Positions 1 to 8,963 are shown, numbered from the stretch's first letter. The stretch is 64,000 bases of DNA from Flavobacterium nitratireducens (GCF_029625335.1 NZ_CP121111.1:1860001-1924000); one strand, 5' to 3'. The notes: a model not told the origin generated them from the sequence alone. Translations and numbers: made by a program.

Positions 1-1
1 A

Positions 2-1093
2 ACCGAATTAATCAAATCAAACCATTTGGGAGAAACCCGAGAAATATCCATAAATCTTCCCAGTTCCTACGAAAGTAACCCCACGAAAAGATACCCCGTT
101 TTAGTACTTCTAGATGGCGATTATTTATTTGACCCTTTTCAAGGCGCCTTGCATTATGGCGAATATTGGGATGATTTACCAGAAACCATTATTATAGGCA
201 TCCATCAAAAAAACAGCCGAGTGAGTGATTGTGCTTTCGATGAGGCGCAAGGAACCCCTACTAAAAGATCGGCTGCTTTCTATAACTTTATAGTAGAAGA
301 AATGATGCCTTTTGCAGAAAAAAAATATCGTTTAGCACCTTTTCGAATAATTGCAGGTCACGACGTTACGGCTGGATTTCTAAACTTCTTCTTGTATCGC
401 GAAAACTCTTATTTTAACGCCTATATCTCCTTAAGCCCTGAATTATCTTCAGATATGGTAAGTCAAGTTCCTACCACATTAAACAATACTAAAAAAAATA
501 TTTTTTACTATCAGTCTTCTGCCGATGGGGATATCAAGCAACTGCGACAACCTATAGAAGAATTAGACGCTAATATCAAAGCAACGGCCATTCAAAATCC
601 TTTAGTCAATTACCAATACGACAAATTCAATAATGCCTCGCACTATTCATTAGTTTTATATTCTATTCCTAATGCCTTGTACCAAATTTTTGATAGCTAC
701 AAACCTATTTCTTCTACCGAATTCTCAGAAAAAATTGTAATTCTACCATCAGGTTATGTAGATTACCTTATCAAGAAATATGAAAATTCGGAACAAAAAC
801 TAGGACTAAACAATCCCATTCGCATAAATGATTTCAAAGCAATCGAAGCCGCCATTTTAAAAAACAAAGCCTACGAAGAATTAGAAAAATTATCGCAATT
901 AGCCAATAAAAACTATCCTAAATCAATGCTTGCCGACTATGAATTGGGCCTTATGTTTGAAAAACTAGGCGATAACAAAAATGCAGCTAACAAATACCAA
1001 CGCGCTTCCCAATTAGAAGAAATTGGCGATTTGACCAAGGAAATGATGTACAATAAGTATGAAGATTTGAAAAGTTTAAGTGTAAAAAAATAA
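2..1093 (+). CDS. Alpha/beta-hydrolase (IroE/Fes-like esterase fold) with C-terminal TPR-like region, 5' partial
   Basis: The frame is open to the left window edge, so the N-terminus, probably with a signal peptide, lies outside. The only start candidate near the edge is a TTG at 26, which I do not trust. The body has the esterase layout: a PVLVLLDGDYLF strand and turn early, then a nucleophile-elbow region. The elbow reads AGHDVTAG instead of GHSxGG, so the serine position holds Asp (codon 362-364). The last ~90 residues look like one or two TPR helices. The stop overlaps the radA start by one base (TAATG), so the two genes are probably co-transcribed. The family hydrolyses carboxyl esters such as siderophore or acyl esters; activity here is doubtful. 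Confidence 0.75.
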   Translation, partial: TELIKSNHLGETREISINLPSSYESNPTKRYPVLVLLDGDYLFDPFQGALHYGEYWDDLPETIIIGIHQKNSRVSDCAFDEAQGTPTKRSAAFYNFIVEEMMPFAEKKYRLAPFRIIAGHDVTAGFLNFFLYRENSYFNAYISLSPELSSDMVSQVPTTLNNTKKNIFYYQSSADGDIKQLRQPIEELDANIKATAIQNPLVNYQYDKFNNASHYSLVLYSIPNALYQIFDSYKPISSTEFSEKIVILPSGYVDYLIKKYENSEQKLGLNNPIRINDFKAIEAAILKNKAYEELEKLSQLANKNYPKSMLADYELGLMFEKLGDNKNAANKYQRASQLEEIGDLTKEMMYNKYEDLKSLSVKK

Positions 1094-2454
1094 TGTCAAA
1101 AGTTAAAACCTCTTTTTTCTGTCAGAGTTGCGGTACTTCCTATGCTAAATGGCAAGGCCAATGCAACGCCTGCAAAGAATGGAATACCATTGCCGAAGAA
1201 ATCATTCAAAAACAAGATAAGGTTGCCTGGAAAAGTGAACCAACTCCAAGCAATAGAGCACCCAAACCTTTAAAAATAACTGAAATTGATTCGACTCAGG
1301 AAATCCGAATGGACACAACTGATGCCGAATTGAATCGCGTATTGGGTGGCGGAATCGTACCCGGTTCTTTAACGCTGTTAGGCGGTGAACCTGGAATTGG
1401 AAAGAGTACGCTTTTACTCCAAATTTCATTAAAACTACCTTATAAAACGTTGTATGTTTCGGGCGAAGAAAGTCAGAAGCAAATCAAAATGCGTGCGGAA
1501 AGAATTACTCCTTCCAGCGACAATTGCTACATCTTGACTGAAACTAAAACGCAAAACATCTTCAAACAAATTGAAGCCATTGAACCTGAAATCGTCATTA
1601 TCGATTCGATTCAAACCCTGCATACCGATTATATCGAGTCGACGGCGGGAAGTATTTCGCAAATTAGAGAAACCACTGCCGAACTTATTAAGTTTGCCAA
1701 AGAAAGCAATATTCCCGTAATCTTAATTGGTCACATAACCAAAGACGGCAACATCGCTGGACCCAAAATACTGGAACACATGGTAGATACGGTTCTGCAA
1801 TTTGAAGGCGACAGAAATCACATTTATCGCATTCTTCGTTCCCTAAAAAACCGTTTTGGTTCTACTTCTGAAATTGGAATTTACGAAATGCTAGGCAGCG
1901 GATTAAGAGAAGTCTCCAATCCATCGGAAATATTGATTTCGCACAAAGACGAAGAATTATCAGGAACTGCTATTGCTACCACACTCGAAGGCATGCGCCC
2001 ACTGATGATTGAAATCCAATCCTTAGTAAGTACCGCTGTTTATGGAACGCCACAACGCAGCACCACAGGTTATAATGCTAAACGTCTGAATATGATTCTG
2101 GCGGTTTTGGAAAAAAGAGCTGGATTCCGTTTAGGTGCCAAAGACGTTTTCCTAAACATCACAGGTGGAATTACCGTAGATGATCCGGCTATTGATTTGG
2201 CTGTTGTAGCCGCTATTTTATCTTCGAATGAGGATATTCCGGTGGATAAAGGTTTCTGTTTTGCGGGTGAAGTAGGTCTTTCAGGCGAAATTAGACCCGT
2301 AAACCGCGTAGACCAACGCATTCAGGAAGCTGAAAAATTGGGATTCTCTACCATTTTTGTTTCTAAATACAATAAAATAGCCTTAAAAAACACAGGCATC
2401 AAAATCGAATTAGTCGCTAAAATTGAAGATGTGGCAAGTATGCTTTTTGGATAA
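1093..2454 (+). CDS. radA: DNA repair protein RadA
   Basis: RadA is a RecA-like ATPase that drives branch migration during recombination. All landmarks are present in 453 residues: an N-terminal zinc finger (Cys10, 13, 24, 27), a Walker A motif GGEPGIGKST at about 97-106, the RadA-specific KNRFG motif near residue 252, and a C-terminal Lon-protease-like domain (GGITVDDPAIDLAVV, FAGEVGLSGEIRPV). The length is normal for the family. The ATG overlaps the stop of the upstream esterase-like gene, suggesting translational coupling, and a strong hairpin follows the stop. Confidence 0.97.
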   Translation: MSKVKTSFFCQSCGTSYAKWQGQCNACKEWNTIAEEIIQKQDKVAWKSEPTPSNRAPKPLKITEIDSTQEIRMDTTDAELNRVLGGGIVPGSLTLLGGEPGIGKSTLLLQISLKLPYKTLYVSGEESQKQIKMRAERITPSSDNCYILTETKTQNIFKQIEAIEPEIVIIDSIQTLHTDYIESTAGSISQIRETTAELIKFAKESNIPVILIGHITKDGNIAGPKILEHMVDTVLQFEGDRNHIYRILRSLKNRFGSTSEIGIYEMLGSGLREVSNPSEILISHKDEELSGTAIATTLEGMRPLMIEIQSLVSTAVYGTPQRSTTGYNAKRLNMILAVLEKRAGFRLGAKDVFLNITGGITVDDPAIDLAVVAAILSSNEDIPVDKGFCFAGEVGLSGEIRPVNRVDQRIQEAEKLGFSTIFVSKYNKIALKNTGIKIELVAKIEDVASMLFG

Positions 2455-2475
2455 AAAACATTTGTTTTCATAAAA

Positions 2476-2515
2476 AACAAAACCAGACAATCTTGAGATA
2501 TTGTCTGGTTTTGTT
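2476..2515. terminator. Bidirectional terminator between radA and the M28 peptidase gene
   Basis: A perfect 16-bp inverted repeat (arms 2476-2491 and 2500-2515, 8-nt loop) starts with A-rich and ends with T-rich sequence. It separates convergent genes and can terminate both. Confidence 0.85.
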
Positions 2516-2527
2516 TCACTATCTTAT

Positions 2528-4927
2528 TCAATTAATACTATCAACTACCGAGACTTGTTCAACTCTAATTGGTTTCCTATATTTCATCTTAGACACAATA
2601 ACAGGCACCGTATCCTGAATTACTCTTCCGCTTGGACGAATAGATTTTTTAATCGCAATAGCATCTGTAAGTACAAAAGGCGTTGGCATCATCCAATCAG
2701 CGCGTTTACGAATGTTAAACATTGTATGTTGCATCAAATCAAAGGAACTTTCTACTAATTGCATATCCATAACTGTTTTCACATTGATATTAAATTCCAA
2801 GTCTAAGGGCGCATTATTCACTACATAGTAACTCAACAATCGTTTCCCTTCCCTTTTATAAATTTTCCCTTTTTGTTCCAAATGTGCCACACCATTAGCC
2901 CTTATATTATACAAATCCATTTTTTCATTGGCAAAAATATCATAGCGATTCACTTTCCGATTGGGCGAAATTCTAATTTTCAAATAACGTCGACTATCGG
3001 CAATACTGTCTCTCAAAAATTCGATGGTAGGTTCGGCAAGTTTTTGTATTGGCGCTGAATTTGAATAGGTGAATTGTGTATCATATTTGCTAAAAAGCGG
3101 AATAGCTTCTAGCCCTTTTGGCTCTTGTGGATTTTCACCCAGATAACTTTTAGTCCAGGAATCTAAATTTTTATCATAAGTAAGCCATTGGGCATAATTC
3201 GTATCGGCATCATAAAGGTAAACTAAGCTGTTTGATTTGGCTTTGCCTTTTTCATATTCGGATTCGGTGTGCGCTTTCGCAAAAAAGCCTATAGAAACCA
3301 AAAGAAAAAGTACCGACCAAGTTCTTTTTTGAACAAAATTTCCCAAAACAGTTAAAAGCAAACCAAAACAAAGTGCAGTGAGTATTGCGCTTACATATAG
3401 TATTTTCAATCCTAAACCTATTGGAAACATTTGGATAAAAGGCACCACAATCCATAAAACCGGAATACAAAGTACTAGATTTAAGATTGGATTGTATTTT
3501 TGAGTAAGAATATAAAACCCAAAGGTAAAAATCCCGAAATAAAGAGGAATGATTAAAAAACCAGCGCCTTGCAAACCAAAAGCAATGGCGCCATTAAGAA
3601 ATAACCAAATAAATAATGGAGCCACAAAATGATTGGCTGTAATTTTATTTGGGGCAAAAAAATGATAAAAAGCAAAAGCGATTGCGACACTTAAAAATAC
3701 AAAAGCAGCAATATAATCGTGACCGTTGTAGGTAAATCCATTGAGTAAATCATTGTATTGTGGATAAACTTGTAGCAAAATTTGCCATCCTAAAAAAGTG
3801 AGCAAAGCGGCTGTAAACATCGTTCCTAAAAACGGAACAAAACCCGAAAGCATTTTGGGAACGGTCAAAATTCTTTTGGCTATCCCTAAAAAGATAAAAA
3901 ACAACAGCAATACAGTAGCTACAATCAACATAGGAACTACCCAACTAAAAGGATAACTGATAAAACTAAAAGGAATGGTAAAATAGACTTCATCTTCTGC
4001 TGATTGAAGCTCATTTAAATTACTATTGGAAAAATAGTGTAATAGAGGCATTAAATAAGAACCTTGATGCGCTAGCGAATTCCTATCTAGGTGCTTCACA
4101 TCATCTTGGGCTGTATGATAATTGTAATGACCATCAATAAAAGCAAAATTAAACCCTTGAATTTGTCCTTGTTCTCTAAAAACGGTCAAATCCGTATCAT
4201 TAGGCAGCATTTTATAGATGCTATACATTAACGAATTAGAAACTGCAAAACTTGGACTAGCTTCATCAAATTGTTTAACCATTCCTGCATTGCCCTCGTT
4301 AGTTTCCATTAACATATAACTAGGGCCTGACGTTCCTCTGGCTTCTAAATTTAATACCAAACCTACTTCCTTAGCCCACTTGTGTTGGGTTACAAAAAGA
4401 GCAGCGCCATTCAAACCTAATTCTTCGGCATCAGTAAACAAAATAATAATATCATTTTTAGGTGCTGTTTTAGTTTGTAAAAAGGCCCGAACACTTTCTA
4501 AAATCGTAGCAACACCTACAGCATTATCACTAGCTCCTTTTGATTCCGAATGTGGTGCGCTATCATAATGCGAAAGCAGCAACAAGGCTTTGCCGTTTCC
4601 AGTCCCTTCTATTCTAGCAATAATATTACGCGATTGAGTAAGATTTCCCCATTCGGTTAAGGTATATCCTTCTTGAGATTGTGGTTGCAAACCTAACTTT
4701 GTTAATTCAAACTGCAAATATTCGGCCACGTGATTGTGATAATCAGCACCTACATAATGTGGCTTTTGACTCATTTTACTAACATGAACCATAGCTCTTT
4801 TGGTCGAAAATTCGTCCAAAGGTTTTTCATCATTGTTTGTCCACCTGGGCATAAGGCTTAGGTATAAACAAGCAATTATCCCTGTAAAAAACAGCATTGC
4901 TACGATTGAGGATAAATCTTTTTTCAT
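2528..4927 (-). CDS. M28 family zinc aminopeptidase with large C-terminal membrane domain
   Basis: The 799-residue protein begins with a single membrane anchor (residues ~8-26) followed by an M28 peptidase domain. Likely zinc ligands are His120 (SHYDSAPHSE), Asp134 (GASDNAVG), Glu169 with catalytic Glu168 (DAEELGL), Glu195 (NLEARG) and His271 (YNYHTAQ). About eight hydrophobic segments follow (~340-570), then a soluble C-terminal domain, as in ER-aminopeptidase-like bacterial M28 proteins. I chose the ATG at 4927 because an upstream in-frame start at 4984 would overlap the preceding gene and add residues without signal character. It is the last gene of a leftward cluster, 22 bp after the zinc-finger gene. 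The substrate is unknown; it probably trims peptides at the cell envelope. Confidence 0.88.
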   Translation of the reverse strand: MKKDLSSIVAMLFFTGIIACLYLSLMPRWTNNDEKPLDEFSTKRAMVHVSKMSQKPHYVGADYHNHVAEYLQFELTKLGLQPQSQEGYTLTEWGNLTQSRNIIARIEGTGNGKALLLLSHYDSAPHSESKGASDNAVGVATILESVRAFLQTKTAPKNDIIILFTDAEELGLNGAALFVTQHKWAKEVGLVLNLEARGTSGPSYMLMETNEGNAGMVKQFDEASPSFAVSNSLMYSIYKMLPNDTDLTVFREQGQIQGFNFAFIDGHYNYHTAQDDVKHLDRNSLAHQGSYLMPLLHYFSNSNLNELQSAEDEVYFTIPFSFISYPFSWVVPMLIVATVLLLFFIFLGIAKRILTVPKMLSGFVPFLGTMFTAALLTFLGWQILLQVYPQYNDLLNGFTYNGHDYIAAFVFLSVAIAFAFYHFFAPNKITANHFVAPLFIWLFLNGAIAFGLQGAGFLIIPLYFGIFTFGFYILTQKYNPILNLVLCIPVLWIVVPFIQMFPIGLGLKILYVSAILTALCFGLLLTVLGNFVQKRTWSVLFLLVSIGFFAKAHTESEYEKGKAKSNSLVYLYDADTNYAQWLTYDKNLDSWTKSYLGENPQEPKGLEAIPLFSKYDTQFTYSNSAPIQKLAEPTIEFLRDSIADSRRYLKIRISPNRKVNRYDIFANEKMDLYNIRANGVAHLEQKGKIYKREGKRLLSYYVVNNAPLDLEFNINVKTVMDMQLVESSFDLMQHTMFNIRKRADWMMPTPFVLTDAIAIKKSIRPSGRVIQDTVPVIVSKMKYRKPIRVEQVSVVDSIN

Positions 4928-4949
4928 TTTTAGGTAGATTGGGTATTTT

Positions 4950-5300
4950 TTAATTATCCTTTTTGACAAGGATATACATATCATTTTCTAATAACATATA
5001 ACCTTGATCATACAAGAAATAGTATGTATTTCCTGTTTTTGTTTTTAAAATATTGGTAAAAAAATCAAAATCAAAACCTTTACTAAGCAGTTTTGTTTTG
5101 GAAACTTTTGATTTTCCATCCGTGTTAAGTTCTGTAAGAATACGATAGTTTTTGCGCAATTTGTTATTAACATTGCGCATGAAATTATTGCTATCCTTAT
5201 TCATCTTATTATTATAGGTGTTTCTACAACCATCGCTGCAAAATTTCTTGTCTTCGCGGCCTATAATTTTTTCACCGCATTCTAAACAGTTTTTTACCAT
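4950..5300 (-). CDS. Small zinc-finger protein, function unknown
   Basis: A 116-residue protein opens with a treble-clef-like zinc ribbon (CLECGEKI, then KKFCSDGCRNTY), giving a CxxC...CxxxC metal site. A basic Lys/Asn-rich linker follows, then a domain with a KTGNTYYFLYDQGY segment. Such 'DUF2116-like' ribbons occur in putative nucleic-acid-binding or regulatory proteins. It lies 6 bp downstream of the DinB gene on the same strand, so it is probably in the same operon. No specific role can be assigned. Confidence 0.72.
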   Translation of the reverse strand: MVKNCLECGEKIIGREDKKFCSDGCRNTYNNKMNKDSNNFMRNVNNKLRKNYRILTELNTDGKSKVSKTKLLSKGFDFDFFTNILKTKTGNTYYFLYDQGYMLLENDMYILVKKDN

Positions 5301-5306
5301 AATTTT

Positions 5307-5858
5307 TTAAAATTTCCCCTTGTAAAACAAAGCTTGTTCAATATGTGCTAAATGATGATTACTATGCCAAGCATAAATACCAATTACTTCGTCCAGACTC
5401 AAACTTTTATTTGTAGCGGGATGAATAAATTGCCGTTTTAATTCTTCCTCTCCAAAAGATTTTAACAACAACACCCATCGAGTATGGACTCCCTCAATAA
5501 TTTGAAAAGAAGCGGTTAAATCATTCGAAATACCATCTGGTAATTCTGCCCACAATTGCTCTTCATAAGCTTTGATTACTGGCATTTCTTCAGTCAAAGC
5601 CAATTTAAACCGAATAAAACTGTTCAAATGACTATCGGCACAATGATGTACCACTTGTTTGATACTCCATCCGTTTGGACGGTATTTCCAATCCAATTCT
5701 TCTACTGAAAGAGTAGCTGTTAACAAACGAATTCTAGCTGGGAAACTTTCAATGGCTGTTATCCATTTATCCAAAATTTCACGACCTATAAAATTTGGCT
5801 TTTGAAATTCGCCTATTGGAAAACGTAAACGTTCTAAATCATATAATTGTTCTTGCAT
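5307..5858 (-). CDS. DinB-family metal-dependent protein (YfiT/BstA-like)
   Basis: The 183-residue protein has the DinB four-helix layout with three spaced histidines: VVHHCADSH near residue 65 and WHSNHHLAHI near the C-terminus. These form the divalent metal site of the YfiT/bacillithiol-transferase group. Family members transfer low-molecular-weight thiols to electrophiles or act as uncharacterised hydrolases. The start is 2 bp from the stop of the upstream GNAT/nitrilase gene, so the two are translationally linked. A bacilliredoxin gene elsewhere in the window (45463) fits a bacillithiol-type thiol economy, but that link is inference. Confidence 0.87.
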   Translation of the reverse strand: MQEQLYDLERLRFPIGEFQKPNFIGREILDKWITAIESFPARIRLLTATLSVEELDWKYRPNGWSIKQVVHHCADSHLNSFIRFKLALTEEMPVIKAYEEQLWAELPDGISNDLTASFQIIEGVHTRWVLLLKSFGEEELKRQFIHPATNKSLSLDEVIGIYAWHSNHHLAHIEQALFYKGKF

Positions 5859-5860
5859 CT

Positions 5861-7390
5861 TTAACTTTTTAGTTTTTTAATTCGGTACAAATCGTGACGG
5901 CGATCCTTTAAAATATTGACACTTCCGTGTTCATGTAACTCTTTGAGTAAGTCTAAATCGACATCAACAATCAAAGTCATTTCGGTATTGGGAGTCGTTT
6001 CGGCTTTTATACCGTTACTTGGAAAAGCAAAATCGGAAGGGGTAAAAACCGCTGTTTGCGCGTATTGAATATCCATATTATTCACCTTTGGCAAATTCCC
6101 CACACAACCGGCAATGGCTACATAACATTCGTTTTCTATGGCTCTGGCTTGTGCGCAATGTTTCACACGTGTATAACCATTTTGAGTATCGGTCAGAAAT
6201 GGCACAAACAAGATATTCATGCCTTCATCGGCCATTAATCGGGACAGTTCTGGAAACTCTACATCATAACAAATCATGATTCCTATTTTGCCACAATCAG
6301 TATCGAAGGTTTTAATAGTGTTTCCTCCTGTTATTCCCCAATGAAAAACTTCATTTGGCGTGATATGAATTTTGGTATAGGTTTCATACGTTCCGTCTCT
6401 TTTGCACAAAAAACCACTATTGTACAAAACACCATCTACCAAAGTAGGCATACTACCTGTAATGATGTTGATATTATAAGAAATCGCTAGTTCTTGAAAT
6501 CTTTTGCGAATGGGTTCTGAATATTTAGCTAGTTCCCGAATAGCATCTGCTTCTGATAAATGATTATAATCTGCCATTAAAGGCGCAATAAACAGCTCTG
6601 GAAAAACAGCAAAATCACTTCCATAACCCGATACGGCATCAATAAAAAATTCAGCCTGTTCAATTAAGGCATCCAAATCTCTTAAAGGTCTCATTTGCCA
6701 TTGAATTAAACCCAATCGAATAACACTTTTTGTAGTATTAATTATTTGCGGACTTTCATCATAATAGATATTGTTCCATTCTAACAAAACGGCAAATTGC
6801 TTCGATTTACGATCGCCTTCCAGATAATTTCGCATTACACGCATTACGTGAAATTCGTTACTCAACTGAAAAGACAATACGGGATCATGAATTTCTTTTC
6901 TTTTTACCTTATCAATATATGCCTTAGGAGTTAATTCATGGGCATAATTACCGTAATTTGGTATTCGTCCAGCAAATACAATCGATTTCAAATTCAATTG
7001 TTCACAAATTTCTTTTCGGGCATCATACAAACGACGACCTAAACGCAATCCTCTATATTTAGGAACCACAAAAACATCAATTCCGTAAAGCACTTCTCCA
7101 TTAGGATTATGGGTAGAAAAGGTATAATCACCCGTAATTTTAGCATAATCATGATTCTTTTCGACCAAATCTTCATCAACTATCAGTGAGAGTGCAGCCC
7201 CCACCACAATATCGTCTACTAATATAACCAGTTGTCCTTCTGGAAATATTTTAAGTAATTTTTTAATATCCGATTCCCTCCAATAATCATCTATCATTTC
7301 GGGATAGGATTCAATCATGGAATTTTTTAATTCTTTATAGTCTTGAATTTTTAAATTTCTAAGTTCGACTTTATTGATTTCTGCCTGCAT
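5861..7390 (-). CDS. Bifunctional GNAT N-acetyltransferase / carbon-nitrogen hydrolase
   Basis: The N-terminal ~220 residues are a GNAT domain (acetyl-CoA loop RGLRLGRRLY). The C-terminal ~280 residues are a nitrilase-superfamily amidase with the full Glu-Lys-Cys triad: FPELF, YTKIHITPNE and MICYDVEFPE. The fused architecture is a known family in Bacteroidota and other phyla, but its substrate is not established. The extended frame begins with a TTG at 7411; I prefer the ATG at 7390 (MQAEINKVEL). It heads the leftward cluster GNAT/nitrilase, DinB, zinc finger, M28. Confidence 0.9.
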   Translation of the reverse strand: MQAEINKVELRNLKIQDYKELKNSMIESYPEMIDDYWRESDIKKLLKIFPEGQLVILVDDIVVGAALSLIVDEDLVEKNHDYAKITGDYTFSTHNPNGEVLYGIDVFVVPKYRGLRLGRRLYDARKEICEQLNLKSIVFAGRIPNYGNYAHELTPKAYIDKVKRKEIHDPVLSFQLSNEFHVMRVMRNYLEGDRKSKQFAVLLEWNNIYYDESPQIINTTKSVIRLGLIQWQMRPLRDLDALIEQAEFFIDAVSGYGSDFAVFPELFIAPLMADYNHLSEADAIRELAKYSEPIRKRFQELAISYNINIITGSMPTLVDGVLYNSGFLCKRDGTYETYTKIHITPNEVFHWGITGGNTIKTFDTDCGKIGIMICYDVEFPELSRLMADEGMNILFVPFLTDTQNGYTRVKHCAQARAIENECYVAIAGCVGNLPKVNNMDIQYAQTAVFTPSDFAFPSNGIKAETTPNTEMTLIVDVDLDLLKELHEHGSVNILKDRRHDLYRIKKLKS

Positions 7391-7610
7391 AAACTCATTG
7401 ATTTTCTGCAATATACAAAAAATAATATCCGTTTACAAACGCTTACAAATATTTACAACCGAAAGTAAACAACTAACTACCGACTAACTGCTGGCTGTTG
7501 TTGCAACTTTGTCTCGTTGAAATGAAACAAAAACAATGTTAATTTCAATGACAATAACAATATCAATAAAGACTTAAAAAAATAATATTAACAATTAAAT
7601 TTTATACGCC

Positions 7611-7946
7611 ATGAATGCATTAAGAAACAAAGTACAGTTAATCGGTCACTTAGGAAACGATCCAGAAATCAAAAATTTTGATGGAGGTAAAAAATTAGCC
7701 AATTTTACTTTGGCTACTAATGAAAGTTATAAAAATGAAAAAGGTGAAAAAATAGAAGAAACCCAATGGCATCGTTTAGTAGCTTGGGGCAAAACTGCCG
7801 AAATTATTGAAAAATACGTGACTAAAGGTAAAGAAATTGCTATTGAAGGCAAATTAACACACCGCAGTTATGACGATAAAAACGGTGAAAAACGTTATGT
7901 GACTGAAGTAGTAGTTTCTGATTTACTTTTATTAGGAAAACCATAA
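7611..7946 (+). CDS. ssb: Single-stranded DNA-binding protein
   Basis: The 111-residue protein has a clear SSB OB-fold: LRNKVQLIGHLGNDPEIK at the N-terminus, NFTLATNES, and the TQWHRLVAWGKTAEI core followed by KGKEIAIEGKLTHRSY. It stops directly after the OB-fold (LLLLGKP) and lacks the long disordered linker and acidic tip of standard SSBs. It is therefore likely the short SSB paralogue found in many flavobacteria rather than the main replication SSB. The 199 bp upstream are AT-rich, with no clear operator. Confidence 0.93.
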   Translation: MNALRNKVQLIGHLGNDPEIKNFDGGKKLANFTLATNESYKNEKGEKIEETQWHRLVAWGKTAEIIEKYVTKGKEIAIEGKLTHRSYDDKNGEKRYVTEVVVSDLLLLGKP

Positions 7947-7952
7947 TTTTCT

Positions 7953-8061
7953 ACCGCTAAATTCACAAAGATTTTACGCTAAGAATGCAATGATTTTTTA
8001 AATTGTTTAAGCTTCGCTATTACTTATTAAAACTTTGCGAATCCTTTGTAACCTTTGCGGT
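7953..8061. repeat. Large imperfect inverted repeat of the CGCAAAG family
   Basis: The left arm (7953-7983) runs ACCGCTAAATTCACAAAG...ACGCTAAG. The right arm (8032-8061) is its imperfect complement, CTTTGCG...CTTTGTAACCTTTGCGGT. About 50 bp of AT-rich sequence separates them. Related repeats occur at 30788, 45976, 46084, 59976 and 60456. Confidence 0.7.
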
Positions 8062-8101
8062 AAAAAAACTTTCCGGTTAAACCAGCAATGTCATTAAATA
8101 G

Positions 8102-8131
8102 AAAACCCATTCGCTGCTACGAATGGGTTTT
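8102..8131. terminator. Terminator hairpin
   Basis: A perfect 12-bp stem (8102-8113 with 8120-8131), 6-nt loop, A-rich before and T-rich after. It sits between convergent ssb and the Lys-rich small protein gene and can serve both. Confidence 0.8.
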
Positions 8132-8142
8132 TATATATAAAT

Positions 8143-8328
8143 TTAGGCTACTTTTTTAATCAAATCATACATAGGGCAGCGTTTGCAACGTTTGCTTTCT
8201 GATTTTTTGAACTTTTCACAACAGGAAGATTTACAGTTTTCCACTTTTTTGATCACAACAAGAGCTTCTTTTTTCTTTTTGTCTTTCTTCTTTTTTTTGC
8301 TGTCTTTCTCTTTTTCTTTTTTGCCCAT
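8143..8328 (-). CDS. Small Lys-rich cysteine-cluster protein
   Basis: The 61-residue protein has two parts. The first ~25 residues are almost all Lys/Glu/Asp, very basic. The second half has five cysteines in a compact pattern (NCKSSCCEKF and RCKRCPMYDL), suited to a metal site. Similar short proteins occur in flavobacteria, from general recollection and without a named function. It is flanked by a terminator on its 3' side and stands alone. The Cys cluster argues that it is a real gene and not a low-complexity shadow. Nucleic-acid binding is a guess from charge alone. Confidence 0.6.
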   Translation of the reverse strand: MGKKEKEKDSKKKKKDKKKKEALVVIKKVENCKSSCCEKFKKSESKRCKRCPMYDLIKKVA

Positions 8329-8408
8329 CTCACTATCAGTTTAAAACTGAAGCAAATATAAATCAAAAAATGTTATTTTTATATATTCTAAATAAAATTT
8401 AACGTTTT

Positions 8409-8927
8409 TTATTTGAGACTATTCGTTGTTGAATTGGTAACTGCCAACTGTTGAATGTCGCGATCAAACAAATACAAACCTCCTTTATCGTCACCAATAA
8501 GGTTAATTTTATCCAAAATATTCTTAGCAGTAGCTTCTTCTTCGATTTGCTCAGAAACATACCATTGCAAGAAATTATGCGTTGCATAATCTTTCTCAGA
8601 AAAAGTAATATGCACCAATTCGTTAATCGAATCAGAAACAAAAACCTCATGTTTGTATAATTCTTCAAACATTTCTTTGAAAGTAGTATAAGTTGTTTTA
8701 GGCGCTTTCAAGTCGGTGACCTGAGCATGACCGCCTCGTTCATTTACATATTTAATCAATTTAAGCATATGAGCACGTTCTTCGTCAGACTGGGCATACA
8801 TAAATTGTGCAATCCCTTCTAAACCATGAACCTCAGCCCAACAAGCCATTGATAAATAAGTTTGAGAAGATTCAGCTTCAATGCGAATTTGTTTATTTAA
8901 TGCGTTTTCTATATTTTTTAATAACAT
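8409..8927 (-). CDS. ftnA: Ferritin (non-heme iron storage)
   Basis: The 172-residue protein has the ferritin four-helix pattern: EAESSQTYLSMACWAE carries the first ferroxidase ligands and DEERAHMLKLI the second Glu/His pair, followed by a later FLQWYVSEQIEEE helix. This matches bacterial FtnA length and spacing. It oxidises Fe(II) and stores ferric mineral in the cytoplasm. It stands alone. A perfect 14-bp palindrome lies 22 bp before the ATG and may be an operator. Confidence 0.95.
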   Translation of the reverse strand: MLLKNIENALNKQIRIEAESSQTYLSMACWAEVHGLEGIAQFMYAQSDEERAHMLKLIKYVNERGGHAQVTDLKAPKTTYTTFKEMFEELYKHEVFVSDSINELVHITFSEKDYATHNFLQWYVSEQIEEEATAKNILDKINLIGDDKGGLYLFDRDIQQLAVTNSTTNSLK

Positions 8928-8949
8928 ACAATTGGGTTTTTATTATTAT

Positions 8950-8963
8950 ACTTTACGTAAAGT
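8950..8963. promoter_or_regulatory. Perfect palindrome upstream of ferritin
   Basis: ACTTTACGTAAAGT is an uninterrupted 14-bp palindrome in the ferritin leader. Position and symmetry suit a dimeric repressor; the regulator is unknown. Confidence 0.4.

Noticed and set aside
7412..7610. Replication-origin-like spacer upstream of ssb
   Set aside because: It is AT-rich but has no DnaA-box cluster or dnaA/dnaN neighbour.
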